The notes under the pieces are model-generated. The model had not been told where the DNA came from, did no database searches, and saw only the letters and a list, made by a program, of their open reading frames with translations. Shown piece by piece: positions 25,492-37,600 of a stretch of DNA of 64,000 nt; position 1 is the first letter of the stretch; every line of letters begins with the position of its first letter. Made by a program: the position numbers and the translations under genes. The DNA lies in contig NC_089856.1 of NCBI RefSeq assembly GCF_036373705.1, forward strand, positions 6,458,501-6,522,500, written 5' to 3'. Origin of the DNA: Amia ocellicauda (Eukaryota; Chordata; Actinopteri; Amiiformes; Amiidae).

Positions 25492-25951
25492 GTCACGGTG
25501 TCACGAACCGCGGGGCACGGAAACAGGGGACCCAATTGCAGTGCTAGTAGAGGTGGTGGATCAGGGCAATTAAGGGCTAGGCGCAGACGTAGTCGAGGTC
25601 ACAGGCAAGGATTAGGATTAGGAAAACAGAGCAAGCAAGGGAGAGACAGTCGTGGTCAGAGAGACAAGGCTAAGAGAGACAAGGCAAAGAGAGACAAGGC
25701 TAAGAATTGCAGGCAGGGCTGACAAAACTTCACCCAGACTGAGGGAAGTGAGGGGATTATAAAAGGAACAGTAAACTAGGTTGGGAGGTGCAGGGTGAAT
25801 GGGAGCAGAGGGTGATAACAACAGTGCACAAGGTTCTTATGGAATGTTAATAGGATAATTGAAAGCTGAGAGCAGGGAGAAGTTATAGAAAAGGCAGGGA
25901 AATGGCGGCCTCTAGCGGGGATAGAGGGTAAGTGCTTGGGAACCATGACAG
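25492..25951. mobile_element. Non-autonomous DNA element, family unknown
   Basis: Ends TGTCACGGT and ACCATGACA are inverted with one C/T difference. The interior is GC-richer than its surroundings and contains three 15-bp tandem units around GACAAGGCTAAGAGA (25669-25710). It interrupts a tandem repeat that resumes after it (ATAAATGATCAACAACAGC), which supports a discrete insertion. The open frame of 82 codons is repeat-driven. Confidence 0.55.
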
Positions 25952-28900
25952 TATAAATGATCAACAACAGCTTATCAACAGTTATTTTAAATGTAAACGT
26001 CTGGTATTTTAGGCATAGGTCTATATAATGGTGGTAGAGTTTAAATTTGTGTTTACTATTATAAATGAAAGCAGGTTATTGCCAGTTGGCACCAGGCATT
26101 CCCTTTGAAGAGCTAGTGGGTTCCAGAATTGAGTTTTCAAGTAGGGTATGTTTTTTAATGGCATGGGCCAGAGAAGGTTTAGCTGTGCAGTGTATCCACC
26201 ACACCCTGCATAGTAAAAAGATGCAGGATGTGATAAAGATCCAATAATGTAAAACATGTTTTGATGACTACGAACAAGCAATAGGAGTTGTAATGGGTGT
26301 CTTTTGTTCAATTATGATGGTGACATACCTGGGTTATGTATTACCTCTCAAAACACTGTGTTGTAGGATGTAGAAGAAACTACGCAATTCAATAACAATT
26401 GAATTCACATGGTTATCAAGTATCCACAGGTCTGGATGGAAGGTATGGACATCATCTATTCACTGGGGTATGTTATGTTTTTGTCCCAGTTGCATTTTTT
26501 GCAGGATATAAAAAGTGAAGACAAAAGTTGCTGACCCTATTTATTTTATTTTGTAATGCGTCAGAATATCTGGCAATGTAATGTGAAACATATAAATAGA
26601 ACACAATGATATACTATAACATAGAATAGACTTAGAGCAAAAACATCACAATTCAGAGATACATCAGTAAAATTGATTTATAAATAGTACTTATAAGCTT
26701 ACCTTATAGGTAGAGCTATAACATATAATGCAGTCTTCTTATAGTATATGTAATTAAGTAGCATTATAAGATGTTTAATAGCAGCTAATAAATGGCATGG
26801 CAGATTATGATAATAGATAGATGTCGGAGTGGAAATGTCATGCTATAGTACCTTTTATTAAGTATATTTATTAAATATAAGATATTATAGCAAACAAGTT
26901 TAAATAAAAATGTTGAATAATATATTTATAATTTGTAATAATACTCATATAACAATTAATAACATGTTAATAGATTGTTTATAATGGACACTTAAAATAA
27001 AGTGTTACCGAATTAGTCACAAATACATTTATAAATTAGGAAAAATATGAAATAAGAACAAATGCGTGTGTATATGTGTATATGTGCATTTATGCCCCAA
27101 GCCCAAGTGGGGGGATACTTGGTCTGAGTAGGAATATAAAATCTCAGAAAATATTGATAATTATTATTTTGGAACCAGAAAGTCTATTGATCAAAACAAA
27201 ACCACCCATGTTTTGGTAGACGCAACACACACCTGTAGAAAGCTCAAAATGTCAAGATAGAAAACTCTGTTTACAGTGTACTAATACACAACACTTTTAC
27301 ATCATTGGATCTGAACTTCTCTGTGCTTAATAGAACATCAAATATACACTAGATTCATTGTTAGGTTATTCTGAACAAAACAAGCCGATTTGCAAAGAAA
27401 TCCAATCGAAACTGAGTGATCTGTGATCGTCTGAATGAGACCTCCCCCACCCAGAGCAGACTGTGCGTTTAACCCCCGGGCTCTGAATGACGGCGGGTGA
27501 CATGGAAACTGTAAATCGGATGTGTTTGAGAATGAAGCGGGCTGGTAGCCAAGAGAATAAGCTTTCAAACTATATGTGTATTTTAGGAATACAGTGTAAC
27601 TTCTATGCACAGGAGCTGTGCGTAACACTGCCAAACACACAGTAGTAACACAGTATATAACTCTGAAATGTACATTATTTTTCAGTTTTTGGAAACCTAA
27701 ACTTTTTTTTTAACCTCTGGCATTTTACCGCTTACCTTTGTACCATTTCAGGTTATTCACTGGACTGCTTAAATTTCAATTAAAAAATGTTAATACAACT
27801 TTTGACCGGTAGTATATATGTATGTTCTATGGCTCTATGATAAGTAAATTCACTCATGGTTACATTATCTCATGTGGAGAATGTATGAGGGGGCGAATTG
27901 TGACCAGTACACCCTGCAGCATATCTTTGCCTATGTTGGGGTTGCTGTTGCCAGTGTACGGTGCAGCATTACTGTCCAAATGTCCATGGACATGCTGCAT
28001 GCTACTAACTATTACTAAGACTGTTAGGAACTTGTCCCCACACTTCCCATTGTTGACTGCGCTGGAATGTCACTGTCTGCTGAAATAGTGCTGTGCACGG
28101 AGTTAATGCCATTCTTTTTAATGTGTTATTTTGCACTGCGCACAGGTACAAATATAGCATTCCCCCCATATTGCGCCTTGCATACAATTAAAGGGTTGCT
28201 GTACAAAACAGGGTTTTGAATATGACACATAATGTACATTTTTGTGCGATAGTAATTTGCGCCTCTTTGTGGTACGCAAACCCTATGAATATCTGTCCCC
28301 TAGTGTTTTCAACAGGTTAAACGAAAAGACTATGATGAGGCTTGCTGGGTCTTTTAACGATTTTGAGAAGATGTTTCTTTTCAATCCCTATTTGAAAACT
28401 GTTGTCAATAAACAAAAATGACAAAACATTGGAATCAAAATTGGTCTCCTTTCTTCCTTCATTTTTAAACCGCTGCTCCAGAAGACCAGCCTCCTGACAC
28501 AGAGTTTGAACAATACTCAAAGAAACAAGCAGATGGCATTACTCATTGGCTTTTCAAAAACCTTGGTAATAATCAAGACATCGGACTCTGACTCCATTTG
28601 AGAAAGAAAATTACTTCTACAGTGAAGTAAAAAGTGAAAGGCATTAGCCACCATATATTTTGTATTTTTATAACTATAGTTTTACTTTTTCCCACAAACT
28701 TGTAACAGAACAGAAGAAAAACAATTGTTACATAAAACATCTATTTTTAGGTGGGTTAATGGGGATGTCAATGCAAAAGAGTATATTGGTGTTTTGTTTA
28801 ATATAGATCAAAAGTTACACGTTTTTTTTGTAAAGGTTACATTCTCCTCTTAAATGTTTAGGACTCAGCTTTCAAATATTGGATCACATTTGAAATAGCT

Positions 28901-29228
28901 TTATTTTTCATTAATGGGGTAATTAGTTCCTTCTGAACTAATTGATAGTATGGATATTATATTCAATAGAGGGTAAACATTTAAGGAAAGGCATTGATAA
29001 TGAACATCACTATGGAAAATTATCAAACCAACTATTTTAGTGGCACTGAATGACAAGGTTTATTGCACATTTACACTACATAACTTATTTGGTGAAAACA
29101 AGGAAATTAAAGTTATTTGGATAAAGTTCAGGAATCCAGTATTAGCAGAGGTTAATTGGTTTTAAGAATGTAGCAAGCTTAAAGCTACATAGAAAAAAAT
29201 AGTGGCGTATCCAAAGGAGCTCTACACA
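25952..29228. other. No gene seen
   Basis: 3.3 kb of AT-rich intergenic DNA between the pseudogene/transposon block and receptor B. Open frames (longest about 100 codons at 27338-27640 -) show no domain and no splice context. Confidence 0.6.
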
Positions 29229-29232
29229 TCTA

Positions 29233-29319
<87 letters not shown>
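29229..29319. repeat. (CT)n(TA)n microsatellite
   Basis: About 58 bp of CT repeats followed directly by about 30 bp of TA repeats. Confidence 0.95.
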
Positions 29320-29322
<3 letters not shown>

Positions 29323-29689
29323 TGTATATATGTATACAAGTATAAACTTAAAATGCACCTTTCAGTTTTTTTTTTTAGGTACATTCAAATGTTACTGTAC
29401 ATGTAAAGTACTATTTAGAAAAACATAAAGTGGGTAAAAAAACATTTAGTAGATTAAAACCCTTTTTTTCCATTTGAAAATAAATTTAGAATTGTGCTTA
29501 AATGGCCAAAGTCAAATATATTATAATAATGTGGCAAATGAAAAATAAATACTAAGGAATTGTTAACGAGGGATCTATGCCTCCCACATTCCCTCTGTAA
29601 GAAAAAAACATTGTTTTAATCTTCAGGAAACTGTTTCAGGGTTACATCACACATAGTCATAGATGTTTTCCTCACATCACTGTCTCCAT

Positions 29690-29749
29690 TTATTTTTCTT
29701 CTTGTAGACTTCTATTCTGCATATTTTTAGAAGCCGGCAATCTATCCAT
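29690..29749 (-). CDS. Candidate last exon of receptor B
   Basis: Acceptor tcttttcag is followed by 19 phase-0 codons (MDRLPASKNMQNRSLQEEK) and TAA, with AATAAA overlapping the stop. It could end the cytoplasmic tail, but the expected helix-8 exon (V-R-x-x-Y-x-x-W) was not found between it and TM7. Weak support. Confidence 0.25.
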   Translation of the reverse strand: MDRLPASKNMQNRSLQEEK

Positions 29750-30559
29750 CTGAAAAGAAAAGAACACTGCTTTAGTATAAAACAAAATAACCAGCACAAT
29801 TGTCCATTAATATAAGAACATGGCAAAGGCACAGAGTCAAACTACAAACAAAAGAGGTACAATGACAATGGAAACAGGAAGACACTAACATACAAAGGCA
29901 ACTCAAATACAAATCCATAAGAACTTACACTTAAAAACATAACCTCTCTCTCCTAAGAATGTATCAACATATTATCATGTCTGATAATTAGCCAATCAGA
30001 CAACATCAAGGAGACAGCACTCCAGATTTTTTGTTATTATTTGTATGCTAGAAAATTAATGGATGAATTAAACATTCATTATCTGAAACATCTAAAAATA
30101 ATGCTGTTAAAAACTTAACTTACAGATACTACCGCAAGAAACCAACTTTTTTTTTCCTGACATTATCAAACCCCCTAAACTCCACTCAGATTTTTTGATA
30201 TTATTCATGTGAAGAGCTATTCATCCTTATATAAATTTGTATTTTGACTAATTATGCCTTGAAAGGGGATTAAATTTGTTTATGGGATTCATGCTATGGA
30301 TGAGAAACAAAGCCTGTTTGCTTTGTTTAATGGAAACGTGGTTACTGAAATTGCAAGGTGAAAACACACAGGTATCTTATCCAGTATTTTTGTATCTTCC
30401 TTTGGTTGTATATTACCGAAGAGCTCTTCACTGTAGGTATTGTGGGCTTTCTGGAAATGACTGGCTCTTTTTTTCCATGAAGGCAGGGGTACAATTTCCT
30501 ATACTCTCCTCTCACCTATAAAAGCAACAGAGAAAAATTGATTATATAATAAAAGAGAC

Positions 30560-31480
30560 CATGAAACTTATTTACTATAAAAGAAAAAGTGTGGCAGACA
30601 AGCTTAGAGAGTTAAATGAAGAGGTGCTGTTCTGGCAGGGTGAGTATGACGAAGTGAAGGGAGCGTTGGACAAGTTCTTAGAGAACAAGACTGAAACATA
30701 CATTGAAAATAGATATACAGATTAAGTGTATATGGACTTAGTTGCTAATATGGGAGTTAGCATGTATAAGGCATCTCAGGTTGTTAGAGTAGTTTTTTTT
30801 TTAACTGGGTGGTACATAGATAGAAAGATCAGATTTCTTACAGAAAATGACTGGACTCTGCACAGATGGGATAACAAAAATAGGTCAAGTATTTTTTAAG
30901 GATGGAACAATGATGCATTTTGGACTCGGGGGAACAGACATCAGGCTCTGCTCAATGTAAATTTGATACTGTCAGAGAAATGGTTCAGGACATAGTCAGA
31001 AGTGGGGGGTGTGACTTGAATGTACATTTTTGTGTGTGAAATTATAACAACAATTACAAATCTTGTGTGGGACAGAGCTGTGCCTGACAAAAAAAAATCA
31101 ATGACATTTTGTCTCAGTACAGATCAGATATTCTTTCAGAGATCATGGAAGACAGCACAGTGAGGCTGATGAGGCTAAACTTAAGACTTATAAATTAGCT
31201 TTTCTGTGGATTTCATTTAGTTGATGGTTTGGCCTACCAAAGTGGTGGAGTGGAGACAAAGTAGCGCAAATTAGTGCTTACACTGGGTACACAAAACAGT
31301 AGGAGGCAGTGGGACAGTTAGATTGATCAGAACTGTATGCAAGGCAGTGCAGGAAATAGGCTGTGAAAAAAGTGGAAAACCAGGGCAATTCAAGACATTT
31401 CCCTTAGGCAAGGATGAATCTGAATTTGTGCCACTGGTACCATTCAAAGGTAACAATCAATATTAGATTTTTCAATGCAG
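30560..31480 (+). other. Decayed coding-like sequence, identity unknown
   Basis: The + strand has stop-interrupted stretches with protein-like composition (KLRELNEEVLFWQGEYDEV, GALDKFLENKTETYIENR, YRSDILSEIMEDSTVRLMR). I do not recognise the family. It could be an old retroelement or gene relic. Confidence 0.25.
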
Positions 31481-32266
31481 CTGGGTTTTTTATCTGATCT
31501 GCTGGAATTCAGTAGAGAAATTCAGCATGAAAACAAATTGGTGGAGCTGTTTTTGCTGATCTAAATGTTAGACAGTACTTGGCAGGATGTAGGGCATTTG
31601 GATTAATTTGTAAAATTGTGACAGAGCCTCTTTTGAGAGTTTTGTCAAGGAAAGGAGCATGTTCTTGAGATGAATGACAGGTATCAGGAACTTGTCCGCA
31701 AACTGAAGGCATGGCAGTCAGATGGCCAGAGTTTTGTTAGAGGAGATGTTCAATTGTTTGATGTGATGTGTTTGTGTGAGTGTGGAGCCTGTCCCTTTGA
31801 AAGTTACAGAGAAGACAACTGCACATTTTGACAGCATGACTGTGCAGGTAGTGGAGTTAATTTTAGCTAGTCTGCAGGATGTTAGCTGATCACCTAGAGC
31901 AGGAGTTCCCAAAGTGAGGATGTTTTGTGTGACTCCCCAAACAAACCTTCAACCCTGCCTTTTCTGAAATTTTTCATCTGCTTAAATTATCCTCATGTTA
32001 AAATCTGTTATCTGAAATGTCCTGACTAGTTTGTCCAAAAGTCGGTTGCCAGGGAGTTAAGGTCACATGCAGGAGTCATGCCCCCTGCACCTTGTTTGCC
32101 ACTTTTGAGATATGAAAATACTGGACCCCTGGTGGGGGGGGTTTGAGAAATGTCAACCTAGAGGGGGTGCTGGCAATTAGACAACGATGGGGGCGTGTTG
32201 AGGGCAAATTGTACACTGATAATTACATATTCAATTCATTACAGTACTTAAAATAACCGGACATAT

Positions 32267-34026
32267 TCCAAAGGCCAAACGTATGTGGACACCTGCTCGT
32301 CAAACATCTCATTCCAAAATCATGGGCATTAATACGGAGTTGGTCCCCCCTTTGATGCAATAACAGCCTCCACTCTTCTGGGATGGCTTTCCACTAGATG
32401 TTGTAACATTGTTGAGGGGATTTCAGCCACAAGAGGATTAGTGAGGTCAGGCACTGATGTTGGGCGATCAGGCCACAGTTCACAGTTGGCTTTTCCATTC
32501 ATCCCAAAGGTGGGATGGGGTTGAGGTCAGGGCTCTGTGCAGGCCAGTCAAGTTATTTGACAAACTATTTCTGTATGGACCTTACTTTGTGCACGGGTTG
32601 TCATGGTGAAACAGGAAAGGGCCTTCCCGAAACATTGGAGGTGCAAATTCACCTAGAATGTCATTGTAGGCTGCAGCGTTAAGATTTCCCTTCAGTGGGA
32701 CTAGGGGGCCCGAGCCCTGAGACCATTATTCCTCCTCCAAACTTTACAGTTGGTCTATCCATTCATGCAGGTAGCATTCTCCTGGCATCCACCAAACCCA
32801 GATTCCTCCGTTGGACTGCCAGATGGTGAAGCATGATTCATCACTCCAGAGATCGCACTTCCACTGCTCCCAGGTCAAATGGTGGCGAGCTTAACACCAC
32901 TCCAGCGGACACTTGGCATTGTGCATTAAGATCTTAGGCTTTTGCAGATGCTCGGCCATGGAAACCAATTTCATTAAGCTCCCGACCAAACAGTTCTGCT
33001 GATGTTGCTTCCAGAGGCACTCAGAAGTGATTGTTGCAACCAACGAAAGACTATTTTTATGTGCTACGTACTTCAGCACTCAACAGTCCCGTTCTGTGAG
33101 CTTGTGTGGCCGACCACTTTGCAGCTGACCTGTTGTTGCTCCTAGATGTTTCCTCTTAACAATAACAGCACTTACAGCTCACCAGGGCAGCTCTAGCAGG
33201 GCAGAAACTGACTTGTTGTAAAGGTGGCATCCTATGACGGTGCCATGTTGAAAGTCATTGAGCTCTCAGTAAAGTTCATTCTACTGCCAATGCTTGTCAA
33301 AGAGTTGCTGTGTGGCTTGATTTTACAGTGGCTCTCACAGTATTTAGCCCTCTTGGACTTTTCCACATGTCATTGTGTTACAGCATGAATCAGAATGGAT
33401 TTAATCAGGAGGTTTTGCCACTGATCAACATCGAAAATTTCCATAATGTCAGAGTGAAAAATATGATCTGCATTTTGTTCAAAATTAATTACAAATACAA
33501 AACAGAAAATAATTGAATGCATAAGTAATCACACCTTCAGTCAATTTTTGGTAGAGGCAGCTTTGGCAGCAATTACAGCCACGAGTCTACATGTATAAGT
33601 TTCTACCAGCTTGGACACAGCAATGTTTGCCCATTCGTCTTTGCAAAATTGCTCAAGCTCCATCAAATTGGAAGGGGATCTTTGGTGAACAGCAATGTTC
33701 AACTCTTTCCACATATTCTCAATTGGATTGAGGTCTGGGCTTTGACTGGCCACTCCAGGACACTGACGTTTTCATTTTTAAGACACTCCAGTGTGGCTTT
33801 GGCTGTATGTTTGGGGTTATTGTCCTGCTGGAAGATTAATCCCAGGTCCCAAGTCCCAGGTCTCATGGTGTTTTCAGGATGATGTGCGGTGTTAGGCTTG
33901 CACCAAATGTCGCACTTAGCCTTGTTGAGGCCAAAAAGAATCTTCCTCTACTTGGTCTCAGAGTCTCCCACATGCCAAATACACTAATTAGAAGGGATGT
34001 GCACATAATGTTGGCCATGTAGTGTA
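32267..34026 (-). mobile_element. Tc1-like transposon, decayed, host of a nested Tc1
   Basis: Inverted ends GGCCAAACGTATGTGGACACC (32273) and GTGCACATAATGTTGGCC (33999). The - strand codes for transposase pieces, including the QSPDLNP block near 32515-32540. Many frameshifts. It is split by a second Tc1 fragment at 33324-33972, after which the end resumes (ACACTAATTAGAAGGG). Confidence 0.8.
33324..33972 (-). mobile_element. Nested Tc1-like fragment
   Basis: Begins TACAGTGGCTCTCACAG at a TA. The - strand encodes the C-terminal catalytic region: [18 protein letters not shown], then [19 protein letters not shown]. It is truncated before its other end. It shares wording with the element at 57457-59018. 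Confidence 0.8.
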
Positions 34027-34473
34027 CAAATACTTGACAGTCCGCTAAAATACTGTCCGGCTGGCAACCCTAATTGCCACAGACATCTTTACAATTTTCT
34101 ACTTTTCATGTTTGAATGAACAGATGTTTGTTATTAATATTTTGTTTTTGTTAAACATTTATTTTGTTTGGAATATCACTATAATCCAATTAATTATTAT
34201 ATTTTCTAAAGGTTACCAACAAATGTGTCCAGGCCATTTTAGAATATCTTTGTAGAATGAGCAATAATTCATCTCTTTTTACAGCTTCTTTGCTTTATTC
34301 TATGACATACCAAAGGCATGCAAGTATACATGATGCAATAGCTTTTTTCATCACTTTTCAGGAGGAATGAAGCATTATTTCAATGAGCTTTAAGGGTACC
34401 AACAAATTTGAGTACGTCTGTATTATGGGGATTGATAATACAATATGTGCAGGTTATACAGGAAGATCCATAC

Positions 34474-34633
34474 CTCTTTATTGAGCAGGCAGTGAACAAT
34501 GAAGATAAAAGTCCCCTGCTGTGAGTTGAGCACGATAAACAGGTAAGATAACAGAGGGGTACCTGGGAAGAAGCCTAGGATCCAGCCACAGCCCAATATG
34601 ACAAACTGGACAACAGCTTTGAAAATAATTATC
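34474..34633 (-). CDS. Receptor B exon: TM6-TM7
   Basis: 160 nt, acceptor tgtctttcag and donor gtatgg. It reads [19 protein letters not shown], then [17 protein letters not shown] and LLNKE. Confidence 0.93.
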
Positions 34634-37600
34634 CTGAAAGACAACAGAAGGCTCTTTTGTGAAAATGGTACAAAGTTGTTTAACCCTCTAAATTCCAGAT
34701 GTCCAGGATTTCTGGGCCCCATGAAAGAAAACCTGCATGGCCCCCATCGATATGATGTGCAGGGCCCTCTCTAGGGCCTTCTCCCTCTCAGTGCCCCCTG
34801 AATCATCATCACCTTTCACCCCTTTAACATGCCGCTGGGCGCTACCATAATCAGTATTGCATCAACACTTCCCCATATACAGGAGCCATTCAGATTTACC
34901 TGGAAGTGAATGTAGGTATAATTTAAAGCTATCAGCATTTAATACCAAAGTAAACATGGAAGTACACAAAGGGAAACTTGGCAGAGAATGTAGCTGAGTT
35001 TACAAAGTGAATCAATCTTGTCAGTCTTAGACATTAACCTGGATAATGTGGAGGACATTCAGATAAAAGTTTTTGTTGTTGCTGTTTAGAAATAAAAGAA
35101 AAACAGTGCAGTGAAAAATACATACTACTGTTAGTATTACACTATGCTTTTCAGTAATAATATTCTAAAGGAATCAATATAAGTAATTATTATATTGTGT
35201 TTGTATAAATAAATATTTTATCAACTCAGTGGCCATGCTTTGTGTATGTGTGTTGTGGGTTTTATTATTTTAAGAAAATCAATATATCTATGCAAAAAAC
35301 TGTATCTGTCTTGTGTTGTTCTTGTGTATTATAAAAGAAAGAGGGAGGGGGGAGTGAAGTGTGTGCTTTCGGTCTATTTGACATACATTTCTATGTCAAT
35401 GATGATAGAACGTGATTATGGTAATTTGGATATAGTATTTGACAATGTTCCACGTTTATGCATATCCAAGATAAAAGTCAATGAGGAAAAATGAAGGTAC
35501 AGAATTTGTCAACGACCTTATTTCACACTGGTCTATGATACACTGAAGTCTGAATTAAGTGGATAGAACAATTTAAGCACATGACACGATTACAAGACAA
35601 TTACAATTGTATGTAATTGCAAGATTACAGACAAGCCAACATGTATTTACCCAATATTTGTCAAATATCTGTGCATTTGTTACTTTAAACTAGAAGTGAA
35701 ATGCTTTTATTGCCAAACCTATTAAACAAATATTATGAAGTGAGAACCCTGAAGTATACTAACAAATGGGTTTTAATTAACATTTTCAGGTTTCATTCAA
35801 ATAAGATTTTTGCACAGGATTTAATGTCTGGTCTGGCAAATTAAAACTATTTTAAACAGAAATCAAGAAGCTCTTACCTAGTGTCTTTCACTTGGGAGAC
35901 ATCACTCTTCATGTTAATCAGAGTAGATCGGATACACCACATAATTGCACCAAAGAGAAGAAAGTTGACCTGCAGAGATAGTTTCAGAAATGTACATTGG
36001 CACTTAAACCATCCAGATTAGTGCCACTCTTCTTTTTCAATAGTTATTGTTCATTTTAGCTTATTTAACACATTTATTTATTGATGTTTAATTTACAGCA
36101 TTTCATCCGTGCAATAAATATAACATTTGGGTGGAGCAGCCAATATGTCTGAAACGCCATAGATTTCTATGGAAGGACAAGTACTTATTCACCTTCTCAG
36201 CCTTGAGTTTGCAGTAGTGTTAAGGTGGAAGGTAAGCTAAAGTATCATATTTTGTGTTTGGACTAATTCAATTTAATTACCAATCATGTAAGCCATTGAT
36301 TTGATTTCAAACCAGGAATTAATTCTGAGCAGCAAAACTAATCACAGTTTCTGCAACAGTGGACCTTGATCTTTTCTATCTTTACTTTGCTTTTGCCTTT
36401 AAATCTTAAATCAGTAGTTTTTAGGACATGTCTTTCAGACAGTTATAAGAAATGTGTTTAGTTCATGGTGCAGAAGAACACACAATGAGTAAACTGATAC
36501 ATTCAAAGCTGTGACGTAGTGGCCGCTGAAACCCTGACTGGGATCCACTATTCATTCTCAAATGTAAAAAAAAAGGGTCCAAAGAAGGTCACACTGTGGA
36601 ATTAGTCTGTTTTATTGTACTGAACACAATTTCCCCTCAAGATAAGCATTGACCGAAAACTGTCTCTTGGTTGAACTCCTAGTTCCTTATAACTCATATA
36701 ATATGGTTTATTAAAAAAATGAGGGCTTCATAACTTTCTCACCCCAGAGCAAGAGTTTCAAACCAACAATAAGGATGACTAAACAGCGAGCGAAAATACA
36801 AGATCTCTGCCATCAAACGTTTGTTCCCTCTTTGAGTGGTTTTAGCCACAGCTACTATTTAAAAAAATATAATAACCGTAAATAAGTTGTTTTCGTTGGT
36901 TATTATTGTAATGTCTTTGATTGTGGATGTGAATGAGACATCCAGTAATCTGAAAGCGTTGCAATCAATTCCACCCACACGTCTCTCCTCCTGGTGCTGA
37001 GACTCTGCTCTGTGTGTGTGCGCATGTGTGATAGAGGGGGCGTGGCTTTGGAGATGCCTCTGACGCGAGCGCGGGCTCTATGCTTTCAAAACAAGCTTGC
37101 TAACTATGGAGGGTGATCAGTGCCAATATTAAGATGAACATGAAGATGATTATGAACATGAACATGATTATGAAGATGAACATGAAGAGGAACATGAAGA
37201 TGATTATGAACATGATGATTATTAACATGATTATGAAGATGATTATGAAGATGAACATGAAGAGGATTATTAACGTGAACATGAAGATGACTATGAAGAT
37301 GATTATGAGAACTGGATAGGACAATTAGCACACTAGATACCGCCCACTAGCTCTGATTGACAGAGTTTAATGTTTTGTCACATTGAAAAAAAAGAAATAC
37401 AAGAGACGCTACGAAATGTAGAAGCGCTCTGAGAAATGTAAATAGCAAAGAGACAAACGGGATATAAATATATACATGTTGAAACTAATGAATTAATAAA
37501 TAAATGTTAAAATACATAAACAAATAAATAGATGAATAAATACATACATACCTAAAAAACATCATCCATACATCATAATTCGGACCTAAAAAATCCAGAT

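Noticed and set aside
27338..27640. 100-codon open frame on - strand
   Set aside because: Composition is not protein-like, there is no homology I recognise, and it is isolated in intergenic DNA.
37113..37319. Open frames of 68-75 codons on both strands of the foldback arms, one highly hydrophobic
   Set aside because: They follow from the hexamer repeat (ATG/AAG/ATT or its inverse) and occur in both arms as mirror images. Not membrane proteins.
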